From Variovorax paradoxus (GTDB lineage: Bacteria > Pseudomonadota > Gammaproteobacteria > Burkholderiales > Burkholderiaceae_C): a DNA stretch of 64,000 nucleotides. Location of the stretch: the NCBI GenBank assembly GCA_016806145.1, contig CP063167.1, forward strand, positions 1,918,501 to 1,982,500. The letters are read 5' to 3'. The notes beneath the pieces were generated by a model that saw only the letters and a program-made list of their open reading frames with translations, was not told where the DNA came from and did no database searches. A program made the translations under genes and the position numbers. Below are positions 18,976 to 26,924 of this stretch, one piece after another. The number at the start of each line of letters is the position of its first letter. The first letter of the stretch is position 1.

Positions 18976-20001
18976 TCAGGCCAGCACATCCACCGTCAGG
19001 AATTTCGCGAAGCGCGCCGGATCGGTGCTCTTCTTGAGCACCCCCACCTGCTTGAGGTCGACCGCATAGCTCTCGATCTCCTTCGCGAGGTCGAAGCGCC
19101 TGGCGTGGTGCGTGTAGCCGATGGTCGAGAGGATGCTGCCGAGGTCCTGCTGCGCCACCTTCGGGAACAGCTTGCTCACCGCGCGCCCGGCCTCGTTGGG
19201 GTTCTCGGCGATGAAATCCGCCGCCTGGTGCAGCGAGCGAACCACGGCCGCCACCTGCTGCGGATTGCGCTTCACCAGTTCGCCGCGCGCCGCGACGATG
19301 CAGCACAGCCGGTCCTTGAAGTCGCCCTTGAGGATGTTGGCGATCTCGAGGTAGGCGCCGGGGTTGCGCTTCTCGATCAGGTAGAGGTTCGGGTCCGAGT
19401 CGGCGATGACGTCGATCTCGCCCTTCTTCTGCGCGATGTCGAGCTGGTCGGCCGGGAACACGCGCCACTGCACGTCCTGGTCGGGGTTCACGCCGCGCCG
19501 CGCCAGCGCGGTTGAGAAGAACTGGCGCCCATAGCCCGCGGGACTCGAGACGCCGATGGTCTTGCCCTTCACGGCCTCGATGCTCGCGATGCCCGAGGTT
19601 TTTGGCGCGAGCACGCGGATGCAGCCCGCGTGCGCGGTGCCCACCACCTTCACGTCGAAGCCCGCTTCCAGCGGCTTGAGCCAGGCATGGATCAGGCCCA
19701 GCGAGATGTCGGCCTTGCCGGTGGCGATCGATTCGAGCACCTGGTCGACCGCGCCCGCGAAATTGATGATCTCGACCTTCACGTTGTTCTTTGCGAAATA
19801 ACCGAGTTCGTTGGCGACCACGATCGGGCTCAGGCACAGGCCGGTGCCGGTCCACGACAGCGTGATCGGCTTGTCGTTGTCGGCGCCCCAGGCGCGGCGG
19901 CCCAGCAGGCCGAGGCCGGCGGCGCCGAGCGCAGCGGCGGCACCGCGCACCAGCGTGCGGCGGCTCGGCGGAAGCGGGAGGGAAGGCAGCGAAGCGGTCA
20001 T
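18976..20001 (-). CDS. orphan ABC substrate-binding protein, NrtA/SsuA/ThiY-like
   Basis: The 341-residue protein has a twin-arginine-like signal (PSRRTLVRGAAAALGAAGLGLLG, ending near AWGAD) and an NMT1/SsuA-like fold: WTGTGLCLSPIVVANELGYF, GAVDQVLESIATGKADISLGLIHAWLKPLE and GVSSPAGYGRQFFS. It should be periplasmic. No permease or ATPase gene lies beside it on its strand, so it must share membrane components encoded elsewhere or in a neighbouring cluster. The divergent gene is metQ. GGAG lies upstream of the ATG at 20001. The ligand is unknown; a sulfonate-like anion is plausible. Confidence 0.87.
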   Translation of the reverse strand: MTASLPSLPLPPSRRTLVRGAAAALGAAGLGLLGRRAWGADNDKPITLSWTGTGLCLSPIVVANELGYFAKNNVKVEIINFAGAVDQVLESIATGKADISLGLIHAWLKPLEAGFDVKVVGTAHAGCIRVLAPKTSGIASIEAVKGKTIGVSSPAGYGRQFFSTALARRGVNPDQDVQWRVFPADQLDIAQKKGEIDVIADSDPNLYLIEKRNPGAYLEIANILKGDFKDRLCCIVAARGELVKRNPQQVAAVVRSLHQAADFIAENPNEAGRAVSKLFPKVAQQDLGSILSTIGYTHHARRFDLAKEIESYAVDLKQVGVLKKSTDPARFAKFLTVDVLA

Positions 20002-20071
20002 CGAAGGAACTCCAGGCAGGGTGACATGCGAAGCCGTCGACCGTATCGGCGGGCTTGCGCCACGACAACTT

Positions 20072-20092
20072 CGGAATGCGCATGTGCAAGCG
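20072..20092 (-). promoter_or_regulatory. weaker match to the sulfur-cluster promoter motif
   Basis: Read on the minus strand, GCACATGCGCATTCCG differs from GCACATGTGCATATCCG at 37233-37249 by one substitution and one deleted base. It lies 71 bases upstream of the orphan binding protein start. Its orientation relative to that gene is opposite to the three stronger copies, so the assignment is tentative. Confidence 0.35.
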
Positions 20093-20108
20093 CGCCGGTG
20101 GTGCGCGG

Positions 20109-20124
20109 CGCGGATCGATCCGCG
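20109..20124. promoter_or_regulatory. 16-bp perfect palindrome in the divergent metQ spacer
   Basis: CGCGGATCGATCCGCG is a perfect 16-bp palindrome, 13 bases before leader element copy B and about midway between the two divergent starts (20001 and 20233). It may be an operator for either gene; it is not found at the equivalent position before copy A. Confidence 0.4.
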
Positions 20125-20136
20125 TCTTCGTCGCGC

Positions 20137-20197
20137 AGCGAGATTGCTTGTGCGAAAACTTTCCTTTTCCGCCATGGCGCGGCCTTCGAAGATCGGC
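20137..20197 (+). promoter_or_regulatory. leader element copy B (upstream of metQ)
   Basis: The ungapped counterpart of 13537-13597 (49 of 61 bases identical, including TGCGAAAACTTTC and CTTCGAAGATCGGC). Here it ends 35 bases before the metQ start codon, while copy A ends 121 bases before its gene. It therefore more likely acts at the DNA (promoter or operator) level than by fixed distance to the start codon. Confidence 0.7.
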
Positions 20198-20232
20198 CGC
20201 AGCAAAAAACCGGTAACCGAAAAGAGAAAGTC

Positions 20233-21051
20233 ATGCACACACGCAGTGTTCTTCGCGCCCTCGGCGCACTCGTCCTCGCCTCGACCGCGCTCTGGGCGCA
20301 GACCGCGGCCCTCGCGCAATCGCCGACCCTGCGCGTGGGCGTGCGCGGCGGCGTCGACGAGGAGATCTGGGAAGTGGTCACCAAGGTCGCCAAGCGCAAC
20401 GGCCTCGAGGTCAAGCCGGTGGTCATCACCGGCTCGGCCAGCCCCAACGAGGCACTCAACAACGGCGACCTCGAGGCCAACTCGTTCCAGCACATCCCCT
20501 TCCTCAATGACCAGGTCAAGCAGCGCGGCTACAAGCTGGTCAGCGTGGGCAACACCTACATCTCGCCGATCGCCTTCTATTCGAAGAAGCACAAGGCCTT
20601 CAAGGACCTGCCCGACGGCGCCAAGCTCGGCATCCCCGACGACCCGAGCAACCAGACGCGCGCGCTGGTCGTGCTGCGCGACCAGGGCGTGCTCACCTTG
20701 CGCGAGGGCTTCGATCCCTTCAAGGGCACCGCCACGCTGGCCGACGTGACCGGCTACAAGAAGAAGGTGCAGCTGGTGGAGGCCGCCTCGGTGGTGCTCG
20801 CGCGTTCGCTCGAGGACGTGGACGCCTCGGCCATCGTCAACACCTTCGCCTACCAGGCCGGCCTGATCGCCACGCGCGACGGCCTCGCGGTCGAGAAGAA
20901 GGAGAACAACCCCTACGTCAACATCATCGTGGTGCGCGAGAAGGACAAGAACGCGGCCTGGGTCAAGCCGCTGGTCCAGGCCTACCAGTCGGAGGAAGTG
21001 CGCCAGTTCATCCAGACGCGGTACCAGGGTTCGGTACTGCCCGTCTTCTGA
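20233..21051 (+). CDS. metQ: MetQ/NlpA family methionine-type binding protein
   Basis: The 272-residue periplasmic protein belongs to the NlpA (lipoprotein 9) family that delivers methionine to MetNI: VGVRGGVDEEIWEVV, EALNNGDLEANSFQHIPFLN, GLYxxK-like segment ISPIAFYSKKHKAF, PDDPSNQTRALVVLRDQG and AIVNTFAYQAGL. The signal peptide (to about residue 29, ALAQ) has no lipobox cysteine, so unlike E. coli MetQ it would be soluble in the periplasm. metN and metI follow on the same strand. Its leader carries element B, shared with the peptide-type operon. Confidence 0.92.
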   Translation: MHTRSVLRALGALVLASTALWAQTAALAQSPTLRVGVRGGVDEEIWEVVTKVAKRNGLEVKPVVITGSASPNEALNNGDLEANSFQHIPFLNDQVKQRGYKLVSVGNTYISPIAFYSKKHKAFKDLPDGAKLGIPDDPSNQTRALVVLRDQGVLTLREGFDPFKGTATLADVTGYKKKVQLVEAASVVLARSLEDVDASAIVNTFAYQAGLIATRDGLAVEKKENNPYVNIIVVREKDKNAAWVKPLVQAYQSEEVRQFIQTRYQGSVLPVF

Positions 21052-21074
21052 ACGCCGCGACGACGCCGACATCG

Positions 21075-22160
21075 GTGCGTGCACCGGCGCCGGCCCACAT
21101 CGTCTTCGAGCAGGTCTCCAAGCGCTACGCGGGCGCGGCCGGCACGGTGGCGGCGCTCGAGGCGGTCTCGTTCGCCGTCGAGCGCGGCGAGGTCTTCGGC
21201 ATCATCGGACGCAGCGGCGCGGGCAAGTCCACGCTGCTGCGCACCATCAATGCGCTCGAGGCCGCGAGCGGCGGCACGGTGCGTGTCGACGGCGTGGACG
21301 TGGGCGGCCTCGACGAGGACGGCCTGGTCGCGCTGCGCCGGCGCATCGGCATGATCTTCCAGCACTTCAACCTGCTGTCGGCCAAGACCGTGCGCGACAA
21401 CGTCGCGCTGCCGCTCAAGGTGGCGGGCGTGGAACCGCGGCGCATCCGCGAGCGCGTGGACGAGCTGCTCGAGCTCGTGGGCCTGGCCGACAAGGCCGAT
21501 GCCTGGCCGGCGCAGCTCTCGGGCGGGCAGAAGCAGCGCGTGGGCATCGCGCGCGCGCTGGTGCACCGGCCGCAGATCCTGCTGTGCGACGAGGCGACCT
21601 CGGCGCTCGATCCCGAGACCACGCAATCGATCCTCGCGCTGCTGCGCGACATCAACCGGCGCTTCGGCCTCACGGTGGTGTTGATCACGCACGACATGGC
21701 GGTGATCCGCGAGGTCTGCGACCGCGTGCTGGTGCTCGACCGCGGCCGCCTCGTCGAGCTCGGCGAGGTGTGGCGCGTGTTCGGCAAGCCGCGGGCCGAG
21801 GCCACGCGCGCGCTGCTGCAACCGCTGCTGCACGACCTGCCGGGCGACCTCGCGGCGGCGCTGGTGCCGGACCTCGAAAACCTCGAAGGCATCCCTGGCC
21901 GGCCGGCCCTGCGCGTGCTGAGCCTGGGCTTCGACGGCGCCGCGCGGCCGCGGGGCCTGCCCTTCGAGGCGCTGGCCGCGCTGGGCCCGGGCGCGACCTG
22001 GCTGCACGGCGGTCTCGACCGCATCCGCGGCCATGCGCAGGGCCGGCTGCTGGTGGCCGTGCCGGTGGGCGCGGACCCTTCATTCGACATCGAAGCCGCG
22101 CGCCAGGTGCTCGCGGCCGACCGCATCGAGGTCCTGGGCTATGTCCACGCCGCTGATTGA
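21075..22160 (+). CDS. metN: methionine-type ABC importer ATPase MetN with NIL domain
   Basis: The 361-residue ATPase has Walker A GRSGAGKST (45-53), Q-loop FQHFNLLSAKTV, signature LSGGQ (148-152) and Walker B CDEATSALD (171-179), all in the MetN form. The C-terminal 100 residues (after about 250) form an NIL/ACT-like domain that in E. coli MetN binds methionine and inhibits transport. The start is GTG at 21075, 23 bases after metQ; no closer ATG is in frame and no strong ribosome site is visible. The end overlaps metI by 20 bases. Confidence 0.92.
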   Translation: MRAPAPAHIVFEQVSKRYAGAAGTVAALEAVSFAVERGEVFGIIGRSGAGKSTLLRTINALEAASGGTVRVDGVDVGGLDEDGLVALRRRIGMIFQHFNLLSAKTVRDNVALPLKVAGVEPRRIRERVDELLELVGLADKADAWPAQLSGGQKQRVGIARALVHRPQILLCDEATSALDPETTQSILALLRDINRRFGLTVVLITHDMAVIREVCDRVLVLDRGRLVELGEVWRVFGKPRAEATRALLQPLLHDLPGDLAAALVPDLENLEGIPGRPALRVLSLGFDGAARPRGLPFEALAALGPGATWLHGGLDRIRGHAQGRLLVAVPVGADPSFDIEAARQVLAADRIEVLGYVHAAD

Positions 22161-22797
22161 CAAGTACGTCCAGGCCTTCTTCCAGACGCTGCTGATGGTG
22201 GGCGTCTCGGCCTTCATCGCGATCGCGCTGGGGCTGGTGCTGGCGGTGGTGCTCACGGTGACGGCGCCGCGCAACCTCTATCCGCGGCCGCGCTTCCACA
22301 AGGCGCTGTCGATCGCGGTGAACGTCTGCCGCGCGATCCCGTTCATCATCCTTTTGATCGCGCTGCTGCCGGTCACGCGCTTTCTGGTCGGCACCACGCT
22401 CGGCACCTGGGCCGCGGTGGTGCCGCTGGCGGCCAACCTGATCCCGTTCTATGCGCGCATCGCGCAGGTCAGCCTCAACGACGTCGACGCCGGCTTGGTC
22501 GAGGCCGCGCGCGCCATGGGCTGCCGCCGCTGGCACATCGTGCGCCACGTGCTGCTGCCCGAGGCGCTGCCCGGGATCATCGGCGGCATGACGGTCAGCG
22601 TGATCGCGATGGTCAATGCCTCGGCCATGGCGGGCGCGGTGGGCGCGGGCGGCCTCGGCGACCTGGCGATTCGCTACGGCTACGAGCGCTACGAGACGCG
22701 CGTGATGTTCGAGGTGATCGTGATCCTGATCGCGCTGGTGTCGGCGATCCAGTTCGTCGGCGAGTGGCTGGCGCGGCGCGTCGACCACCGGCGCTGA
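22141..22797 (+). CDS. metI: methionine-type ABC importer permease MetI
   Basis: The 218-residue permease has five predicted membrane helices and the MetI motifs RAIPFIILLIALLPVTRFLVGTT, ANLIPFYARIAQVSLNDVD and the coupling helix EAARAMGCRRWHIVRHVLLPEALPGII. With MetN and MetQ it completes a D/L-methionine-type importer. The ATG at 22141 lies inside the end of metN. In this sulfur cluster it could also import related sulfur compounds; that is inference from context. Confidence 0.93.
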   Translation: MSTPLIDKYVQAFFQTLLMVGVSAFIAIALGLVLAVVLTVTAPRNLYPRPRFHKALSIAVNVCRAIPFIILLIALLPVTRFLVGTTLGTWAAVVPLAANLIPFYARIAQVSLNDVDAGLVEAARAMGCRRWHIVRHVLLPEALPGIIGGMTVSVIAMVNASAMAGAVGAGGLGDLAIRYGYERYETRVMFEVIVILIALVSAIQFVGEWLARRVDHRR

Positions 22798-22818
22798 ACG
22801 CGCGCCGCATATCCATGC
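22796..22818 (+). promoter_or_regulatory. weaker match to the sulfur-cluster promoter motif
   Basis: GAACG, then GCATATCCATGC, resembles the GAACG...ATCCAT parts of the stronger copy at 35981-36012 but with shorter internal spacing. It lies right after metI and upstream of the SfnB/DszC-like gene. It is offered as a candidate only. Confidence 0.3.
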
Positions 22819-22958
22819 TCCGGAATGTTCTAAGCGAACGGGGGTCCGGCTCGGCATCATGCGTGCAGCCGCCGCGGCAGGCGTCGCCGTTCTCCGATCC
22901 CGCGTTCCGGCCCGCCCCCGCTCTCCGCTTCCTCTTCTCCACCGCAGGCCGCCATCCC

Positions 22959-24182
22959 GTGTCCTCTTCTTCCGCTCCCCAGGGCACGCCATCGGCGGCC
23001 GATCCCTTCGCCGAGGACTTCGGCGTCTTCACCGAGCCGGTGCTCGCGCTCGCCAACACCCTGGCCGCCAGCGCCGCCGAGCGCGACCGCGCGGGCGGCA
23101 CGGCACTGGCCGAACGCGCGCTGCTGCGCCGCAGCGGCCTGCTCACGCTCGCGATCCCCGCGGCCCATGGCGGCCAGCAGGCGGCCTGGCCGCTGATCTT
23201 CCGCATCCTGCGCCGGCTCGCGCAGGCCGACAGCTCGCTCGCGCACCTGTTCGGCTTCCAGCACCTGCAGGTGGCGAGTGTGCTGCTGTTCGGTTCCGAG
23301 GCGCAGCAGGCGCGTTTCCTCGGCGAGGCGGTGGAGAAGCGCTGGTTCTGGGGCAATGCGGTGAATGCGCGCGACACCCGGCTGCAGGCGGCGCGCACCG
23401 ACGACGGCATCGAGATCGACGGCGTGAAGGGCTTCTGCTCGGGCGCCCCGGACTCCGACGTGCTCAACGTCTCGGTGGTGCTCGGCCCCGAGCCGACGGA
23501 CCGGCTGTTCGCCGTGGTGCCGACCTCGCGCGCGGGCATCACGGTGCTCGGAGACTGGGACAACATGGGCCAGCGCCAGACCGACAGCGGCAACGTCGAG
23601 TTCCGGCGCGTACGCATCGCGCACGACGAGATCCTCGGCCCGCCCGGCGTGGCCTCGAGCCCGCGCGCCACGCTGCGCAACCTGATCGGCCAGATCGTGC
23701 TGACCGAGATCTACCTCGGCAATGCCTTCGGTGCGTTGCGCGCGGCCATCGAGCACCTGCGCGCCCACACCCAGCCCTGGCCTATGGCCGGCGTGGAGCG
23801 CGCCGAGGACGACCGGCTGCTGCAGTTGCGCGCGGGCGAGATGTGGTCCGCGCTGCAGGCCGCCACCGCGCTGTCGAACCAGACCAACGAGCGCTTCCAG
23901 CAGGCCTGGGAGCAGGGCTTCGCGCTCACGGCCGACAGCCGCGGGGCGCTCGCGATCGACGTGGCCGCGGCGCGCACGCAGGCCGCGCGCACGGCGCTGC
24001 ACGTCACCTCGCAGATCTTCGAGCTGGTGGGCGCGCGCGGCACCGCCTCGAAGCACAACCTCGACCGCTACTGGCGCAACGTGCGCGTGCACACGCTGCA
24101 CGACCCGCTCGACTACCGGCACCAGGGCATCGGCGCCTGGCTGCTCGCGGGCGACGTGCCGAATCCCTATGGCTATGGCTGA
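22959..24182 (+). CDS. acyl-CoA dehydrogenase-family flavin monooxygenase (SfnB/DszC-like)
   Basis: The roughly 407-residue protein has the acyl-CoA dehydrogenase fold in the DszC/SfnB subgroup: LTLAIPAAHGGQQAAWPLIFRILRRLAQADSSLAHLFGFQHL, FCSGAPDSDVLNVSVV, DWDNMGQRQTDSGNVEF and the C-terminal LVGARGTASKHNLDRYWRNVRVHTLHDP. The last motif (R-N-x-R-x-H-x-x-H-D-P) is typical of DszC and SfnB, which use reduced flavin from a partner reductase to oxygenate organosulfur compounds. GTG at 22959 gives the family length; an ATG at 22815 would add 48 atypical residues. It leads into the next ABC operon. Confidence 0.85.
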   Translation: MSSSSAPQGTPSAADPFAEDFGVFTEPVLALANTLAASAAERDRAGGTALAERALLRRSGLLTLAIPAAHGGQQAAWPLIFRILRRLAQADSSLAHLFGFQHLQVASVLLFGSEAQQARFLGEAVEKRWFWGNAVNARDTRLQAARTDDGIEIDGVKGFCSGAPDSDVLNVSVVLGPEPTDRLFAVVPTSRAGITVLGDWDNMGQRQTDSGNVEFRRVRIAHDEILGPPGVASSPRATLRNLIGQIVLTEIYLGNAFGALRAAIEHLRAHTQPWPMAGVERAEDDRLLQLRAGEMWSALQAATALSNQTNERFQQAWEQGFALTADSRGALAIDVAAARTQAARTALHVTSQIFELVGARGTASKHNLDRYWRNVRVHTLHDPLDYRHQGIGAWLLAGDVPNPYGYG

Positions 24183-24221
24183 GCCCTCGCGTTCCGTATT
24201 CTTTTTCCTCCCTCCGACCCC

Positions 24222-25241
24222 ATGAGCTCCTCGCATTCCATCGACCGCCGCCGCTTCGGCCTCGGTCTCGCCGCCCTCGCCGGTACCGCCGGCCTGTCCC
24301 TGCCGCTGCGCGCGCAATCAGTCGAGAAGATCGTGGTCGCCGAGAGCCAGGGCTTCAGCTGGGCCATTCCCTACCTGGTGTCCAGCCGCAACCTCTGGAA
24401 GAACCACGGCATCGAGGCCACCACGCTGCAGTTCACCTCGGGCCGGCTGGCCTTCGACGCGGCCGTGGCCGGCAAGGCCCAGTTCGCGACCGCCACCGAC
24501 AGCGTGATCGGCCTGGCCGGCGCGAACGGCGTGCGCGCGGTGATCGTGGCCGAGTTCAGCCGGCTGTCGAGCGGCATGGTGGTGGCGGCGCGCAGCGACC
24601 GCGGCATCGCGAGCGGCGCGCAGCTCAAGGGCAAGCGCGTGGCGACCACGGTCGGCACCAGCGGCCACTACTTCCTGAGCCGCTTCCTCTCGCTGCACGG
24701 CCTCGCGCTCAAGGACGTGACGCTGGTCAACCTGCGCGGCCCCGATGCCGTGACCGCCATCGCCAAGGGCGACATCGATGCCTTCGCCTGGGGCTGGGAC
24801 GCGGGCCAGAAGGCCATCGCCGACAGCGGCGGCAAGGTCAGGGTGCTCGACGACACGGGGCTGGAGAAGGTGTTCCTGAGCCACTACGTGCTGACCGCGA
24901 GCGAATCGCTGGTGCAGTCGCGGCCCAGGCTGGTGGAGGCCGCGGTGCGCAGCCTGCTCGATGCCGAGGCCTTCTACCGCGCCCACACCGCCGAGGCGAT
25001 CGCGCTCGTGGCCGAGCGCACCAAGGCCACGGTCGAGACGACGAAGGCCGGGCTCGAGACCGTCTCGGTCGGCGTGCGGCTCGACGAGCGGCTGCTCGAC
25101 GACCTGGTGCTCAACGCGCAGTGGGCCGTCGAGGCCGGCCTCGCGACGCCGCCGAAGGAAGACCTGCGCGCGCTCTACCGCAAGCTGATCTACGCCGATG
25201 CGCTGAAGGCCGCGGCGCCCGATCGCGTGCGCCTGGGCTGA
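24222..25241 (+). CDS. ABC substrate-binding protein, SsuA/NrtA-like
   Basis: The 339-residue protein has a signal peptide with three arginines (IDRRRFGLGLAALAGTAGLSLPLRAQ), so Tat export is possible. The mature part is of NMT1/SsuA type: QGFSWAIPYLVSSRNLWKNHGIEATTLQFTSGRLAFDAAVAGKAQFATATDS, then KGKRVATTVGTSGHYFLSRFL and KGDIDAFAWGWDAGQKAI. ATPase and permease genes follow within 4 bases or overlap. The leader is pyrimidine-rich with no clear Shine-Dalgarno. The likely substrate is a sulfonate-like anion judging by neighbours. Confidence 0.9.
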   Translation: MSSSHSIDRRRFGLGLAALAGTAGLSLPLRAQSVEKIVVAESQGFSWAIPYLVSSRNLWKNHGIEATTLQFTSGRLAFDAAVAGKAQFATATDSVIGLAGANGVRAVIVAEFSRLSSGMVVAARSDRGIASGAQLKGKRVATTVGTSGHYFLSRFLSLHGLALKDVTLVNLRGPDAVTAIAKGDIDAFAWGWDAGQKAIADSGGKVRVLDDTGLEKVFLSHYVLTASESLVQSRPRLVEAAVRSLLDAEAFYRAHTAEAIALVAERTKATVETTKAGLETVSVGVRLDERLLDDLVLNAQWAVEAGLATPPKEDLRALYRKLIYADALKAAAPDRVRLG

Positions 25242-25245
25242 GGCC

Positions 25246-26034
25246 ATGGGCGCGAACGACCCGGCCCCGCGCGCGATCGTCAGCGTGCGCGATGCGTCCA
25301 AGCTCTATGCCTCGTCGAACGGCGAGCTGAACTGGGCCATGACCGACGTCAACCTCGACATCGGCGAGGGCGAGTTCGTCTGCGCCATCGGCCCGAGCGG
25401 CTGCGGCAAGACCACGCTGCTCAATGCCATCGCGGGTTTCGTCGAGCCCACCACCGGCAGCGTGACGGCCGGCGGCCAGCCCGTGACCGGGCCCGGTGCC
25501 GACCGCGGCGTGGTGTTCCAGGAGTACGCGCTGTTCCCCTGGCTCAATGCGCGGCGCAACGTGGAGTTCGGCCTCAAGATGCTGGGCCTGGGTGCCGCCG
25601 AGCGCCGCGCGCGTGCCGAGGAGCTGCTCGCGCTCATGGGCCTGTCGCATGCGGCGCGGCGCTATCCCTTCGAGCTCTCGGGCGGCATGCGCCAGCGCGT
25701 GGCGGTGGCGCGCGCGCTCGCCACGCGGCCGAAGGTGCTGCTGATGGACGAACCCTTCGCGGCCATCGACGCGCTCACGCGCGCGAGCCTGCAGCGCGAG
25801 CTGCTGCGGCTGTGGCGCGAGCTCGGGCTGTCGGTGTTCTTCATCACCCACAACATCGAGGAGGCGGTGTTCCTCGCGCAGCGCGTGGTGGTGATGAGCC
25901 CGCACCCGGGGCGCATCCGCGAGATCGTCGAGGTCGACCTGCCGTATCCGCGCGAGCGCGCCGACCCGGCGTTCGGCGCGGCCTATGCGCGCATCGCGGC
26001 GGCCTTCGCGCAGTCGGAAGAGGTCGCCTCGTGA
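25246..26034 (+). CDS. ABC transporter ATP-binding protein, SsuB/TauB-like
   Basis: The 262-residue ATPase has Walker A GPSGCGKTT (49-57), Q-loop FQEYALFPWLNARRNVEFGL, signature LSGGM (144-148) and Walker B LLMDEP (165-170), with the H-loop in FFITHNIEEAVFLAQRVVVMSPHPGRI. This is the nitrate/sulfonate/taurine ATPase family. It lies four bases after the binding protein gene and overlaps the permease start (GTGA). Confidence 0.92.
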   Translation: MGANDPAPRAIVSVRDASKLYASSNGELNWAMTDVNLDIGEGEFVCAIGPSGCGKTTLLNAIAGFVEPTTGSVTAGGQPVTGPGADRGVVFQEYALFPWLNARRNVEFGLKMLGLGAAERRARAEELLALMGLSHAARRYPFELSGGMRQRVAVARALATRPKVLLMDEPFAAIDALTRASLQRELLRLWRELGLSVFFITHNIEEAVFLAQRVVVMSPHPGRIREIVEVDLPYPRERADPAFGAAYARIAAAFAQSEEVAS

Positions 26035-26924
26035 GCGCGGCGCTCGACGACCTGCGCGAGCGCGCCGAGGCGGCGCCGGCCGAGGCATCGCTGTCGCGGC
26101 GCGAAGCGCTGGAGCGCGAGTTCCGGCGCGACCAGATCGCGCGGCAACGGCGCGCGCGCCGGCGCCAGCTGCTGCTGGGCGCGGCCGGCATCGCGGCCTT
26201 CCTGCTGCCCTGGGAGATCGCGCCGCGCGTCGTGCCCGGCATCAACACCAAGATGTTTCCGCCGCCCTCGCAGGTGGCCGGGGTGCTGCTCGACATGGCC
26301 TGGCGCAAGGGCGACATCTGGCCGCACGTGGGCGCGAGCCTGCTGCGCGCGCTCTGGGGCTTCCTGCTCGGCGCCTCGCTCGGCGTGGTGGCCGGCGTGC
26401 TGACCGGGCGCAGCACCACCCTGCGCCAGTTCACCGACCCGGTGCTGCATGGCCTGCGCGCCATCCCGGCGATCGCGATCGTGCCGCTGGCCATCGTCTG
26501 GTTCGGGCTCGGCGATCTCTCGAAGGTGATGCTGATCGCCTGGGGCGCCTTCTTCCCGGTCTGGGTCAACACCTTCATCGGCGTGCGCGACATTCCCGCC
26601 GTCTACCTGCGCTCGGCGGCCGCGCTCGGCGCCAGTCCCTTCGCGGCCATGACGCAGGTGGCGCTGCCGGCCGCGCTGCCCTTCGTGTTCGCGGGGCTGC
26701 GCCAGGCCACGGCCGTGTCCTTCGTGGTGCTGGTGGCGGCCGAGCTGGTCGGGGCCGAGCAGGGCCTGGGCTACCTGATCTCGTTCGCGCACCTGGTGTT
26801 CCGCGTCGACATCATGTTCGTGGGCCTGCTGTTCCTCGGCGCCATCGGCTTCCTGGCCGACCAGCTGTTCGCCTGGCTGCTGCACCGCCTGTTCCCCTGG
26901 TATGGCGCCGATGGCCGCCGCTGA
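26031..26924 (+). CDS. ABC transporter permease, SsuC/TauC-like
   Basis: The 297-residue protein starts at GTG 26031, overlapping the ATPase stop by four bases. After a charged, Arg-rich N-terminal tail of about 45 residues it has six membrane helices with RAIPAIAIVPLAIVWFGLGDLSKVMLIAWGAFFPVWVNT and the coupling loop RSAAALGASPFAAMTQVALPAALPFVFAGLR, as in TauC/SsuC. The unusually long basic N-terminus is shared with the annotated frame only; translation could also begin later. It overlaps the amidohydrolase gene. Confidence 0.9.
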   Translation: MSAALDDLRERAEAAPAEASLSRREALEREFRRDQIARQRRARRRQLLLGAAGIAAFLLPWEIAPRVVPGINTKMFPPPSQVAGVLLDMAWRKGDIWPHVGASLLRALWGFLLGASLGVVAGVLTGRSTTLRQFTDPVLHGLRAIPAIAIVPLAIVWFGLGDLSKVMLIAWGAFFPVWVNTFIGVRDIPAVYLRSAAALGASPFAAMTQVALPAALPFVFAGLRQATAVSFVVLVAAELVGAEQGLGYLISFAHLVFRVDIMFVGLLFLGAIGFLADQLFAWLLHRLFPWYGADGRR

